Made by a program: the position numbers and the translations under genes
Notes under the pieces: generated by a model
Told to the model about the DNA's origin: nothing
The model's database searches: none
What the model saw: only the letters and a program-made list of their open reading frames with translations
Origin: Epiperipatus broadwayi
Lineage: Eukaryota > Onychophora > Udeonychophora > Euonychophora > Peripatidae
Assembly (NCBI GenBank): GCA_028023455.1
Contig: JAQFVV010006274.1
Location: forward strand, 1,550,001 to 1,614,000
Direction: 5' to 3'
DNA: 64,000 nucleotides
Part shown: piece after piece, positions 47,866 to 61,798 of the stretch
Position numbering within the stretch: position 1 is the stretch's first letter
Layout: the number at the start of each line of letters is the position of its first letter

Positions 47866-49950
47866 TGAAATAGTACTTCATGTTAACTGTTTGAGACACA
47901 ATGTAGCTAGATGGAAAGCCTAGAATAATAGGGCTGGCAGTTGGTGAGGTTTATAGTAACACACAAAAATAATGTTAGTAAGAGTTGCAGTGCTATATTA
48001 GTGAAATAGATTAAGTGGACATTCATTATTAAACGAAAATAAATGGAATTTTTTAAATATTTTTGTATGTCTATGTATACAAATTCACATTAAAAATATT
48101 AGTTTAAGGAATGTAGTATGGTAATAAGGGCAAACAAATTTCTTTAATAAATATGCTTAAAAAAATATATCAAATAGATTTAATTTGAGAATTTAAATTT
48201 TATTTAGGTTTTAACTAAATAAAAATGAATGGTTACAATTTAATTATAAAATAGTAGACATATTGTATAAAAAACACACACATAAAGAAATGGTTATCTA
48301 CTTTTGAAACATAAAGAAATGGTTATCTATTATTATATGTGACAATGAGTGAGGTTTACAAGTTTAAAAAAAAAGATGAGAAGTTTGGAGTTTTTATTAT
48401 GTTATAAAACTAATTAAGTAAAATATATAATAATGACTTTTGATTGGTCAGGATTCTGAAGAATCAAGAGAAAAAAATATGTCTAGTTCATTCCTTTGCT
48501 AACTAGGAGAAGCATTGGTAATAATAATAAAAAGATAGCTGAACTGGCAAACAAAAATGATTTTTTTCTTCTTACAAAAAAAAAAAAGATTAACCTAAGA
48601 ATGTCTCCATAAATCACTAAAGATCAAGCTAATCTAATCTTCAGAAACTCTGCTATAACTTCTGTTCAAATTTACCATTTAAGAAAAACAAATGCCTGAA
48701 TTTTAATTTTTGGAAGAAAACATGACAAAGTTGTAATCACTGACTCTTCGGATTTGCTATTAATTACAGAGTATATCTCACCTGAGTTTCCCAGGGAAAG
48801 AAAAAAAAGATACTTCAAAATATGCATATTTTGAACCATGATTTGACAAAGAGCGCTTACATACACATTTATTCATATATGTCAATTCAGTAGACCTATT
48901 GCATTTATTGTTAATATCATTTACAAATTATGGAGTATATATAGTAATTTAAAGTGACTGTTCCATCTTCACGCTTTCCTTGCCAGTACTTCAGATTTGC
49001 TCATGTATAAGTATTTGAGTCGTAGGAATAAGTGGATTCATTTTATTCTTGCATAAATACTATATCTTGTATTGGTGAGAAAGTATTCATTTATTATTAT
49101 TAACACTCGCAAAAGCGTATGCACAATTAGCTTGAAAGGCTGATATTTGAATGTATTATACCTTGTGAATTGAATAATAGCTTCCGTTTCCTGTATATAA
49201 TTATAACTTTTAAAATCTTAATTCCTTTGATGTATAAATTTTAATAATCAATAAATGGTAGAGTTTATCAAGAAGGTGATTATTGAAATGGCATTCGGAA
49301 TTATTTGTTAGTTGTTGTTTTTTTTTTTAAAAAGTGACACATTTTTATTTTCTGATAGATAATATGTAAATTAATCAGGATAACTTAAATTTTGGGAATT
49401 TCTAAATTGCTTAAATTAAAGTAAATAATCTCTTATAGGAGAGTCTTAAATGTTAAATTATTTATATATGTGCAGATGGAAATATATCTATTTATATACG
49501 AATTATATACAGTTATCCAAGCTTTCAATATTTAAATTAAGTTATCAGTACTAATATTTAGGAAGTGTGTGATAGGAAAGATAATGACAGTATTGATAAA
49601 TAAAAGGAAAGGATGTACTAATGGTTTCATAAAACTATTTACTCATAAACCTTTATTTATATTATTGTAATTTTGTCAGTTTATTATAGATGTAGGTAGG
49701 TCATCAGCAACCCTACTAGTAGTTTGCATGTTTATTGATTAGACCTTCTGATGAAGAGATCAAGGCTCAGGGTTAGGCTCAGAATATTTATTTTGTATGT
49801 ATAAATAAGATCTAAGAACTTAGTAAATTGAATAGAATTTATATGATATTGTGTTCTCAAATAATGCATTATTTGGTTAACAGCTAATTGAGAAATTATG
49901 AGTTACAGTTTCCTTGATCAAACTGATGGCATCCAACTTATATATGATAC
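47866..49950. mobile_element. Right copy of the 2-kb LTR-like repeat
   Basis: Matches the three blocks of the left copy (see 38437-45213) with moderate divergence. A roughly 220-bp stretch (about 48937-49165) is absent from the left copy. It ends close to where a second RTE copy begins (49975). Both copies contain TTCTGATGAAGAGATCAA near 45024 and 49748. No promoter was assigned. Confidence 0.6.
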
Positions 49951-49974
49951 ATGGAATGAACCATCACATTGATT

Positions 49975-52830
49975 TAAAACTTTTATTTCATCCATCTATC
50001 TCACATATGGTTTCAGATACTCACTTTAAAACTTTTACTGTTCATCTATTATTATCTTTTCATGCAATATGTGCAGCTCATTATCAGTTTCTAAATTCTT
50101 TCAATGATGTGAGTGATACCTGTTTGATCTCTCATATAAGTATTTTATTTTTGATTTTTTTTGTTACTCCTAAAATATATCTCTCCTTATTTCGATATCT
50201 GGTGGGAAATTTCTGAATTGTTCCTATATTAAGTGTCCAAGTCTCAAATTTATAAGTAGGAAATGATAAAACACATTGATTAAAAACTTTCGCTTTCAAA
50301 GATATATTTCCTTTTAATTCCAAGTTTTTTTCTACTAAAAGCACTCCTTCCATGATTATGTTTTCCACTGTGTTAATAATCTGACTAAGGTATTTGTAGC
50401 TGTTAACTTCTTCTAATTCATGATCATCATTTTTTTTATTTTCTATTTCTGAGAAAATCCATTGTACATTACTTATAATCTTTTTAGTATTTGTCTTCAG
50501 TCTTTCTTTTATCTGATGGCTCTTGCAACATTTCTTGAAGTTCTGAAACATTATTTGTAAAAATAATAATATCATCTGTGAAATATAGATGACTAAAATA
50601 ATTTACTTTTACTCTTAATTTTTTTTAATGAAAAGCACTTTTTGTAAAACTGCTGTAAAAAGTTTTGGAAGTATAGAGATCACTTCATTGTATTCTTATC
50701 AGTGTTAATCTTCTTAGTGTTATTGCTGTGGCATTTGTAAATAGTCTTCAGAATATAACAATATTCTGGTCTATATCTTGGTTGTGTCTAAACTTTAATG
50801 ATTATGAACTTGCAGATTCAAATGACTTTTTCTGCTTTATAAATCAAAGGCATAATGGATACTCATATTTGTGGATTTTATAACATTTCTCAATATTTGA
50901 ATATGATGTACTGTGATAAAATCACTTTTAAAACCAGCTTGTTCTTTTGGTTGGTCTGAATCAAAATTTTATAATTATCTTGGTAATGATTTTCTATATA
51001 ACTAATAGGCCTGCAATTTTTAATACCTTTTTTTTTATAATCTTTCTTAAATATCAATTTTACAGTCACAGCCCATCATCTAGTACATCTTTATCATTTA
51101 TTATTTGATATAAAGTTTTGTCAACAATTTATGTATATCTTCATCTGCTTTTTTAAGATATCAGTAATAATTCCATTACTTCCTGGAGCTTTTCCCTTCT
51201 TTGTAGATTTAATTACATGTCACGAGACTTCCTTTAAAATGTGTTGCAATGCAAAAGATGTGGTAATTATAAAATTTAATATGTATGTGTATTTTTTTTA
51301 TTACTATATACTTATTTGAAGAATTCTTTCACACATTTCATGATGTCAACTCTTATTTTAATAATTATTCTATTTTTTTTATGTTACATGATTTATTATT
51401 GTTAAAACAATTTTTCTTATAATATCAAGATGTTTTTTTATTTTAAGATTTTTATTCTCTTCTATAGTGAAATTTTCCAATTCATAGTTATAATTTTTAT
51501 ATCATTATTAACTCTTCTTTGTACCATTTTGCAGAACTCCAGATATTAAATTATTTTCATATTCCTGATTTTTTTTATTTATTGTCATCACACTTGAAAA
51601 TTTACTTGGTTTTTTTGTACCAGCTATTATTGTTGCAGTTTTTAATATGTATCAATTATTTTTTTATTGGTCTCTGTTAAGTTTGAACCATTTTCAAAAT
51701 ATATCAATATTTAGTACAGTTAGCAAGCTCTAATTTAAATTCATTACAATAGTTCTGAAGATTTAGAGCATCAACTGATGATATTATCTTTTTTAATAGT
51801 TTTCCTTTGCATATTTTTATATTAACTCATATCTTATATTTCACTAAGTGAAGATAATACCCTGTGTTGAAATTTAAGAACATTACAGTTTTGAAACATA
51901 TATTTTATCTTAGTCAAGATATAATCCAATTCTACAGTACTCTTGTTGAGATGTTTCCAACATCCATGTCCATTTACTATTTTTCTCAAACAAAGAATTT
52001 ATAATATATTTTTTTTATTTTCTGAAAATATCTTAAGTTTGTGTCTTTTCTCATTTCTCATTCCATAATATTTTTCAATTGTTTTTTAATTGTATAATTA
52101 AAATCTTCATGGTGCTTTTAAAATCTTGTTTGATTTGATCAAAGACATTTTTATACATCTATATAAAATACCTATTTTTTCTTCACAGTAGAACTTGTTG
52201 AGGCATAAACTTGAACTATCTATTTAGGAATATTCCATTAATTTGAATAACTTTTCTTGTCGTTCTGTTATATATACTATCAATCTCTGCAATGTTGTTT
52301 TTCTACATTTTATTTATAATAAATCTCACTCCAGTTTTGTTTCCAATAGTTGTATCTTTGTAGTAATGTTCATTTATACTTGTCTCATCACATTTTTTAT
52401 AACTTTTTAAAGTTCAATTATAGCCCATTTTATAGTAGACTGTTTTTCTTCCAATTCATGTAATCTTTCTTCACTCAAACATAACCTGAAATTGTTGGAA
52501 TCTAAATCAAAGGTCATCAAGTAATACCCTGGGTTTACGGGTCAGAGGATTTTTAGCAACCTCTATATTCAGCCAACAACTTCTGCCAAGACTAATAGCT
52601 TAATAGTTTTCTGGGAATTATGGCAGTAATTTAGTCTTGTCTATCAAATTGTTCACGTACACATATAATCTTACTGCTCTCAAAAAACTTGCTTGATGTT
52701 TCAGTTAAGTTCTATTAGGCAACTGAATAGAAAGATCATGATGTTTCTTAGTTTTAAAGTCAGAGCTTTAAAAAACAACAAACCCAGCATGTTAACTGTT
52801 AAATGTTTGTTTGAATAACTATTTAATAAT
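49975..52830 (-). mobile_element. Second RTE-clade LINE copy, heavily decayed
   Basis: Parallels 8035-11090 over nearly its whole length in the same orientation. The C-terminal reverse transcriptase region lies near 50000-50575 (VNSYKYLSQIINT), then GKAPGSNGI-like text near 51170-51200, the linker near 51440-51660, endonuclease text near 51900-52480, and the untranslated 5' part to about 52830 (matching GGCAACTGA and CATGTTAAC words). Stops are more frequent than in the first copy. It belongs to the same subfamily as 37860-38436. Confidence 0.8.
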
Positions 52831-55800
52831 AATAGCGGCAACTACAAGAAGATATGAATTGGACATTATAAATTTCCTCAATTATTTTCTCTAGGACCTT
52901 AGAGAGAAATCAAAGGATATCCTTTCAGATTACTTCAAATTTTTTTCTGTTGCCATTTATGTTGTAGATGAATCTATGTATATATGAACTTATACACTTT
53001 TACTGTGTTATAATTTATTTGTTGCTAATCTTGATACATCTTTAATCTTTTTTTGCTATCTTACAAATCTAATATCAAATAATAGTGAAGCAAAATAAAT
53101 TATAAAAATAACATTTAAATTTATCAACAGATTGCATTTATGGTCACTTAAAAAGAATATTTATTAGGAACAATTTCTTTTTTATTTTACTCCAAAGACA
53201 TCTATTACAAATTGCAGTAATTAATGAATACTGGATGATAGTGCTTTTATATTCATATGAAGTGTAATCCTTTCCATGTTTTTAGACTTGTTTTTAGTTA
53301 TAATTGTTTTCATTGAGGAGTACACTAGTATTTTCTACATCTAATGGACTTTTTTTTGTAAATATCAGACTAATAGTCTTAAATTTAAAAAAAAACAAAA
53401 CACTTAAATGTTTTGAGTCTAAGCTAAGGTGTTTATATAGTTATATAAGTCTGATACTAGGCCAGTAACTATATTTCAGTATTTTCCCTTCTTTTATATT
53501 CATATCTGCAAAGTAATTCTGACTTATGGTCTTAGCTAGTAAGGAAATTGAATAAATCTGGATCAAAAATGCATAATTACTAACCTAGTGACAGGTTACA
53601 TAACTGTTCAAGAAAGTCATCTTGGATTGAAAACATTGTTGTTATTTTTGAATTTCAGACTATTAGATTCATAATAAATAAATAAAAGAGTAAAATGTAA
53701 CTGCTGGGTGAGGTGTATTAAGTTCTCGAGATTCATGCATTTCAGATCCAAGTTCTTCACTGATAAAAGCTGTAATGCTAGTAACTATTTTGTTGCTATA
53801 GATATAAAAACACTCAAATAGATGGCTCTGGAATAAAGTTGAAAATAATTGCTCCTAACCATGTATTATTTATTATTAGAAATAACCATATAGTGCTTCT
53901 TAAAAAGAAATATTTTAAAAACATTTGGAAGTTTTGACATATTAATGTAGGGGAAAACGAAAAAGTAATTTGATGGAATAAACTTAGTGTTAAGGAGATT
54001 AGAAAAGAATTTGGTTTTGAAGTAATAAGGAAATGAAAAAGAATTAAAAGAGTTAAAAAAGAAATTATTCAGGAACAGGAATAATATTTGTAATAATTTG
54101 ATAAAGAGTTCAGAATAAGAAGCTAGTATGGGAAGATATGTGAGACTGTCTTTTGGACATAAGGAATGATAATGATGAAATTCATTATACATAAATAAAA
54201 CTAATGATTACACTAAAGTAATATTAAAAAAAAAATTTTTTTTGATAAATTCAAAATATGTATATTTGTATGCATGTAATTTCTAAATTATGCTGATAAT
54301 TGTCAAAGTCTGTTTACATTCTTTTTAATTTCCTAATAAAGTCAACATATTCAATAGTGATGATAATAATAATCAGTATATTATTTCATTCCAATAAAAT
54401 GGCAATTTTAGAAGCATTGTTTTGACAATTAGACAACCATAAAATTAAGCAATAACAGCTGTGTGAAATTTTCAGGCCATTTACTTTATATCATTTTCAG
54501 GCTGACTTATTCTAGTTACCCCAGGTGTGAAAGTTCACTTTCTAATTAACCATTTATTTTTGAGAATGTAACTAGACATGATACTTTCATTTTTGAGCAT
54601 TCATTTTTCACTGTCTAAATTTATTGAGGAAAACAATTCATAAAATAGTTATATACACAGTATGTGCAACAATGGTATAACTAAATCGTAAAAAATTCAA
54701 GTATATTTAATTTTATCTCTGATATTTTTCATGGACTGGATAGTGATTAGCTTTTAAATTTACTCTCTTTTTTTTTTTTTAACTTTTCTAAATAATATGT
54801 TTGATTATTATTCTTATTGTAATTGCTTTGATTATTTTCTGTATTTTGAAATTATAAAATTAAAAAGGAAAATGGACAAATTTTCACTTTTATTGCATAC
54901 TATAATTTTATAAATCCTATTTTAAATCTTTTTAGGATTTTTATATCCTTTTTTTTTTATATAAATAATTTAGCTTAATAATTTGTTTGAAATTAAGGTT
55001 ATGGGGAAGGGAACAATTTTTACTCCCTACCCCGTTATCTAGGATTTGAATCCTTTTTGCCGAAGGGGTGATCGATAAACCTGGAGTTTTTTTTTTTTTT
55101 AATATTAATAATAAAATTGAATCCTCTTTATTAAATTAATATTGTAAAACATTAGTTTATGAATTAAAAAACTTGATAATCTATATTTTAATGTTGTCTA
55201 ATACTAATAAATCTTCAAACTCTAATGTGATTTACATTTTTTGAGAAAACACCAATTTTTTTTTTACTGCCTTTTATTTCTGTTAAATGTGAATGTATGT
55301 AGCTAATGCATAATAAAAATATAAACTATACTCAGAGATAAATGAAAATGGCAATAATTTAATAGTAAGCATTAATCGAATCCTATTTTTCACATATAAA
55401 TTAAAGTTAAATAAATAGTAATACAAATGCAGAATCACTTTTTAAATAAAACACACATAAAATTTAAGCAATTAGTACATGCATTAAAAATTGATTGAAA
55501 TTATTGGTTTAGAAGCTTTTTAGTTTCAGTTTGTTTTGGAAATTTGAAAGAAATAAACCAAAAAAAAAAAAAAATTCTATAGTAGCTGAAAATACTTGAA
55601 AATCTGAAATTGTTCAATAATTGGAAATACATTTTAATTGCATTTTTTTTTTTTTTTTTACATTACCACTATTCATAAGCTGTCATTTGCAACACCAAAG
55701 ATTTATTGAAAGATTATTTCTGAATGGTGGTACATATACATGAATCTTCATTATTAATGATAATGAAAATTTTGATATATTTTGAACTTGCAAAATCAGA

Positions 55801-57894
55801 TTCCATTTTCTTCTGTTCTTCATGTAGTTGAAGTTATTGTTAATTTATTTGCTTTGGATTAAGAAAGCTATGTTATATCTGTTTACAATTTTTTTTTTTG
55901 AATTCTCATCTTATGTCATACCCCATACTGTAACGATAAGATTTGTACATCCACACAACAAAATCCAGACTATAGGTAAAACACACCAAAGCTGATCAAA
56001 TCTAGATGGTGAGGTCCAGAGTTTGACTAACCTTCAATCCGTTTGCCCTTACTCTATGATTTAATAACCTATGAATGACATTTCCTAAGTTTCACATGAG
56101 TTCAATTTAATCGCGGGCCAGCAGTAGCAAAAGGGTAAAAGCAAAAGACTCAGGGAATAAATGACTAAGCTACTGTTAAATTCGCTGAATACACACATAT
56201 GGCTAATTGAACTAACAATATATCAATAATTAATCACTAAATCTAAGAGAGAGGCATATATATAAAATGATGTACAAGCAAATTAATATGGAATTGGATG
56301 TAAATGGATTTGCGAGCAATAAAGAAATAGAAATGAGTTATATTTTAAATAATTTAATAAATAATATAAAATAAATCATAAATAAAACACACAATAATCA
56401 TATAATTGGTCCATGGGATATTACGCTCGCAGGCATTATATAATAAATGAGATTGCTAGTTACATATTCTCTCATTATATATATTTAACAAAATAATCTG
56501 CGATGATCATATTTATGCCTAAATTAATATTCCAAATCCTAGCTTGTTTGCAGTCCACCAAATCATATGGAACATATTAGCCAAAGTTACCACTAAACAT
56601 ATAGCGCTGCCATGGCATCTGTCTATATATAAAAGTTTAAAAAGTGAACGCATAATGAGGCTCAAAGATATGCAGGTTAGCATGTTAACCAAGATTAGGT
56701 TTCAGCTTAATGCTGAATAATCATTTAACAGAAGGGAGAGAGAACTGGTTTACTCTAGGTTTACTTATACACTCTATAGCACATATTAAAATATTAATAA
56801 AACAATTACTGTATGAGTGGGTTATTATTCACGGGCTTCAGCATCGAATACTCAGTGCCCCACGACCGAATGACTTGCTACGAATATGAGAACATTAATA
56901 GTTCAGGGAGTTGGATAAGCCTTTAATCATCTGGACCCTTGTGTTCCAGTTCCAAAATATTGATTTACCAAACTAGAAGTATGAGTGGGACCTCTGCCAG
57001 CACTCATGAGAAAAACATACAGCAAGCAGTTAATGTACTATATGTACTTTGTAAGAACACTCTTGCAATGATACATATCAAATGAGAACCATTTAACTAA
57101 GTTAACGTGCCTGAAAATAGATAGCATTTATTTGCATATCTATATAATCCAGCTCTCAAGAGTAGTATATCAATCATACTATGTTTAGGGACTAAATATA
57201 TTAGTAACGTAGTTTAAGCTGCCACCTGCATCTTTAATATATGTAATATTATCTAAGGAGGGGAAAGCATATTTGACAGACAGTTAATAATAAAACATTA
57301 TAAATATGCTTTAATAATATGGCCAGTTCCTATGACATACGGATTACATATATAGAAAGTTATAATTCATAACTATAGATAAGCAAACTACAACTTTATC
57401 TAGGATGTAATTGATTATGACAACCTTAATTCATAAAATTAATCAGTCTAACTAATAATAAGATCTAGAAACAGCGAGTTGAAAGTAATAATTCAAACAT
57501 TTAATATTTATTAAAATGAAGATATGAAATTATCTTCGCAAAGAAATGGACTAAAATTGCATGTGTATATTTGCAGTTTTGAGTTATTTGGTATATTAAA
57601 CACAAATAATAATAAAATGATAAAATTGTGGAAGTAAATTAAGATGAAATAAGTAGGCACAAAAGTCTGCAGTAATTTATGGCTTAAATTAAATTATTAT
57701 AGTGTTTTATATTTTAAAAGAGTGATTTTTAAATTACAAGTTTTAGCTCCAGACAAGATTGAGTTTTACACGTATTAAAGTTTATGAGATACATTTACAG
57801 CATTTAAGAAAACAGATTTTAAAGGTTGATTCATTATCTAGCTAGCTTTGATAGATTTTGGAAAAGTTAACAGTTTATAAACAGAGCTCTGTAG
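52831..57894. other. Non-coding DNA, with a distinct patch at 55930-57260
   Basis: Mostly AT-rich. From about 55930 to 57260 base composition changes: poly-T runs vanish and the DNA is more complex. The patch starts TGTAACGATAAG, like the LTR-type end at 29680, but no matching right end was found. A TATATATAAAAG word (56620-56632) looks like a TATA box. The sequence before 57895 is taken as intron. Confidence 0.45.
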
Positions 57895-58074
57895 CAGTTA
57901 GAAATGTTACTGGTTTTCTTCGTGGCAGCTTCAGGCACACAGGACGAATTATGTTGGCACTCTTCCTCCACAAGTGGATGGTTGGTTTTCATGGAGATCT
58001 TACAATGGGCTGCTTGGTTGGAATGTTATCACATTTTAAAGGACCACACGCACCATCTCCTGCAGGAAACAGTG
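57895..58074 (+). CDS. Probable exon, family not recognised
   Basis: The best frame continues upstream to 57858 and encodes VRNVTGFLRGSFRHTGR, then IMLALFLHKWMVGFHGD, then LTMGCLVGMLSHFKGP, up to a strong donor, AGTG|GTGAGT. Composition is markedly less AT-rich than the surroundings. The acceptor is TAG at 57892-57894 or CAG at 57895-57897, with a weak pyrimidine tract; both keep the same frame. The IMLALFL...LTMGCLVGML part is hydrophobic enough for helical repeats or a membrane segment. A second frame is also open across the exon but has less typical composition. Phase allows joining to 41260-41383 or to 28210-28343, though neither link is proven. Confidence 0.5.
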
Positions 58075-59024
58075 GTGAGTTGATGCCTTTTTACTTTGCC
58101 ATTTCAAAGATAAAACTGGCATGGGTTCATCTTACAACTGTCACAAACAATATTATATTCTATCTGTTAAAAAAATTGCAGTATTTATACATTTTGGCAG
58201 CTGACCACCTGGTTGTTTACAAGTTTGGACACAGCTAGAAAACCCATTAGTTCGTCTTTGAAATATAACATGTTTACTTTTAAAATTCTAATTTTAATTT
58301 TGTTCTACATTTACAGCCCTGTTCTATATGTTTAATAGTACCGATTGGATGCATGTTGTTGACAACTTTATTAAATTCTAAGAACTGTTATTGTCAATTT
58401 AAGGTTATAAAACTAGACTCACTCTATATCAGGACAACTGCGGTGGATAATTAAAATTGTTTACAACTAAAATTAAAAACTGAATTTATAATTAGTATAA
58501 CTAATTCTTCTAATATATATGTAGGATGGTAGTATCTGGAATACATTTATGTAAATGTGATTTTAGCAAAATAAATATAAAATTGGTTAATATTTTATAT
58601 TAAATCGTTTTTCAAAACTAGCGACTTTTAAAATAAACATACCTGTAATATACTCATATGCCAATTCAATTACAGGCTTATCACTCATATATATATATAT
58701 CTGTTTAATGTTGTTTGTGTAGGTACTCTGAAAGGGTTTTAATCTGGCATAGGTGTAGGTATGAGGGTAAAATAAGTAAAACAGACAAGTGATCAAAATT
58801 GATTATTTCAATACATGCCTTTTAAATTGTTTTTATAGATACATGATATGAATTAGCGAATATAGGTTTTTGTGTACTTCTGCAAGAGTTGTTAATAGGC
58901 TTCTAAATGCAAATTGTATCTTGAATATTCCTTTTAAACACAACACTTGCAACTTTTAATTTTGTTATGATTATTATCACACATTTAAAAGCATAGGCCA
59001 GCCTTTAATTTAAGCATATAGACG
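58075..59024. other. Intron-like AT-rich DNA
   Basis: Begins with the GTGAGT donor. No other feature recognised. Confidence 0.5.
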
Positions 59025-59653
59025 CAGGGTCACCAACTTCGTCCCTACATCCACTAGTGGGTATTTAAATCTTTCTGTTGGGCAATGAGTATTTAAAAGA
59101 AAAAACCATAGATTACTATAGATGCACAACAGGCATTTGTATTTTTTTGCAGAGTTGCTTGTGCCTCTCATGAAATATGCTAATTGGTATAATTCTGTAA
59201 GGTTTTAATTTTGATATGACATTCATATACAGTTTGCAATTATGCTTTTGGTCGGCATTACAAGAAAACAACCAATGAGCTTTGTGGCTCTGTGTGCATG
59301 ACTTGTAACAATAGTCAAACAACTTGCAACAACTGTGTAGTCTATTTCTTTATTTATGGTGGTCCGTGAGTATTTGAGGTTAGTTAAGTGACTGTAATCT
59401 CACACCCTATTTTTTAATCTATTTTAATCCATGTTGCGAAAAATAAATATGTCCATGGCTATTTACCAGAATATTCTAAAATGTGTTTTATCGAATGTGT
59501 AACAAACAGAAATCGATGTGTTTATTGTGCCACAAAATATTATCAAATGAAGCACTAAATTAAGTTATTCGAGCATAGGTGGGCAATAAGGAAATTATAT
59601 TGTCACAAGAGTACAAATATAGATGGTATGTAAAAAAAGTTTAACAACTCCTG
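59025..59653. mobile_element. hAT-like miniature element
   Basis: The left end, CAGGGTCACCAACTT, and the right end, AACAACTCCTG, resemble the CAGGGGTC(A/G)-type inverted ends of many animal hAT elements. Inside the left end is CCACTAGTGGG and toward the right GGTCCGTGAGTATTTGAG, words often met in hAT-derived repeats. The candidate flanking 8-mers (TATAGACG and ATCTAGGC) do not match well, so the boundaries or age are uncertain. A 68-residue minus-strand frame (59322-59116) is not convincing as a transposase. Confidence 0.5.
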
Positions 59654-61746
59654 ATCTAGGCAATCTATTAATCTATTTCAATGAGTTCTAGTTTGGCATG
59701 ATAAATTTTAAATCACCTGATTGTCTGAAGAGGCATTTGTAAAGTGATTGTTTTGATACCATTTAACAACATTTACATCATGTTCTTTCAGGTACCAAAA
59801 CTGATAATTATTAGCTAAGTGGTTCATAAAATTTGCCAAAAGTAGTATAAAATATTACATTTATGTCTGTGAAGTTTTCTAGCAAATCACCCATCTGTGA
59901 AACATCAGTGCATTATCTGTCCCAACTGAACACAAAAATAGTTCCACTCTTTTTCACATTCTATGTTCTGATATATGTAAATTTCTTTATATGCTCGCAG
60001 CATCTATCAAATACCTAGCCTATGTTGCATTTATTATTAATTTAAGTATACTATTGGTTCAATGTGAACTTTTGATCATTCATTGATCCCTAAATAAACA
60101 ATTTGACTTTTAATATTGCAAAATATTTGCTTTTTTGTTTTATCTTTTGCAAAACAGTGTTCAGTAAAAAAACTTATAACCAAAATATAGTTTTGTTGTA
60201 ACAGCTTGTCAAATAATAGATATGACATTCTGTGAAATGCAGTATTTTGTCTATGCATAAATTGACCTACTTTCTGTTCAATTGTTGTTTTCATAATAAA
60301 CAAATCCAGTGAAGATAGTATCTTTCTTTTTTTTTTTTTTGCTTGAAGGATATTCTGATAATATTTCAATGTGTATTAATTTGCTGCTTGTACATGATGA
60401 TAGTGTTTAAATATATATATAACATTAATATATGGATATATATTTATATCTTCTAAAATAAAATTTTAAATAATAAAATACACTAATTTATTTGTAATAA
60501 AAATTTATTGTTTTTACATGATAATTTCTCAATTATTTGGTCATTTCTTTAATGTGGGAACTAAGTTAATGAAATCTTAGAATCACAGGTAAAGAGATAT
60601 CTCTACAAAGATTTATATATTTTAAGAAATGAAAGAGAATAGTAATCATGTCTTATGTCGAAAGTATATGAATGTGAAATGAACTTAAACCAAGAATCAT
60701 AGTTGATCACTTGCACTTGCAAACATTTATAAATTACGAGTACTATATAAGTCAGGATAATCATCATGGATGATACCATGAGCATAAACTCATTTAATTT
60801 GCATCTCTATTACATTAGCCCTTATGATAACACATCGGTTGTAAAAAACGTGAGATGTAAAGAATGAGAAATACATGCCAACGAAAGAAATTTTTATTGA
60901 CAGTTTTAACTCACACACAAGCAAAAAATTACTTTGTAATATTGTCAATGTAAAAACTATGACAACATTTTTGATCAAATAAAATAATTCAGTAAATAAT
61001 ATATATGTATATAAATTAAGAAATCTGCTTATTACATTTTATAGGATTTAATATATATATAATTTTAAATGATTTTTGATATTAAATGTCATTTGAGAGA
61101 AATAGAAAATGTTTTAAATAAATTATGGCTAGAGATCTCCATTCATCACAATTCACAACTATCCACATACCTGTAAAATTTGTCTTTTGACATATACTAT
61201 TTATTTGATTGTTGATATGCAATTTACTATGAATATGGATAAGGTTTTGAATGATTTTCTTTTAATCAATATTAATAATATTACTCTTTCTTAAATTTCA
61301 CATCTAAATGAAAAACATGTCTTCTCTATTCCTTATTTTATTCATCTCTAGCATGCTAGATGAAATTCTATTGGTGTAAGACATCTCTATAATATCATAA
61401 ATAAAGACATCTTTGTAATATCATGAATAAGCACATACATGAATTCATAAGTAGATTTTAAAAAATATTTAATCGATAACTATTTTTCTGGCCAAATATA
61501 TGCAACTCATAATTAAAATTTTTATGAACGCTTTATATATAAATATGAGGAATTAGTATTTTCGCTTTTAATTCATATTAAAATTAAGAGTTTTCTGCTG
61601 TTTTTTTTTTTTTTCATAAGGAAAGAATATATTTACTTTTATATTAAAATTCTGTTCTCAGATTAATATTTAATATTAACAAAGCCATGATAGAAAGTTA
61701 TATTTCTTATTAAAATTTTTCAGTTTTCTGGTTGAAATATTTATTT
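59654..61746. other. AT-rich non-coding DNA
   Basis: No gene recognised. A small tandem duplication of about 31 bp with an AGACATCT(C/T) core lies at 61378-61440. The last eight bases (61739-61746) are the left target duplication of the next element. Confidence 0.45.
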
Positions 61747-61798
61747 GGTATTCATCCTTTAGCCGTGCACGCCTGATGGTGTAGTTTTTTTGCAAAAT

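Noticed and set aside
53866-54192. 108-residue minus-strand frame rich in Phe, Asn and Tyr
   Set aside because: It is the complement of purine-rich low-complexity DNA and has no start context or domain.
55040-55085. tRNA-like B-box word (GGATTTGAATCC)
   Set aside because: No A box at the proper distance and no cloverleaf could be drawn.
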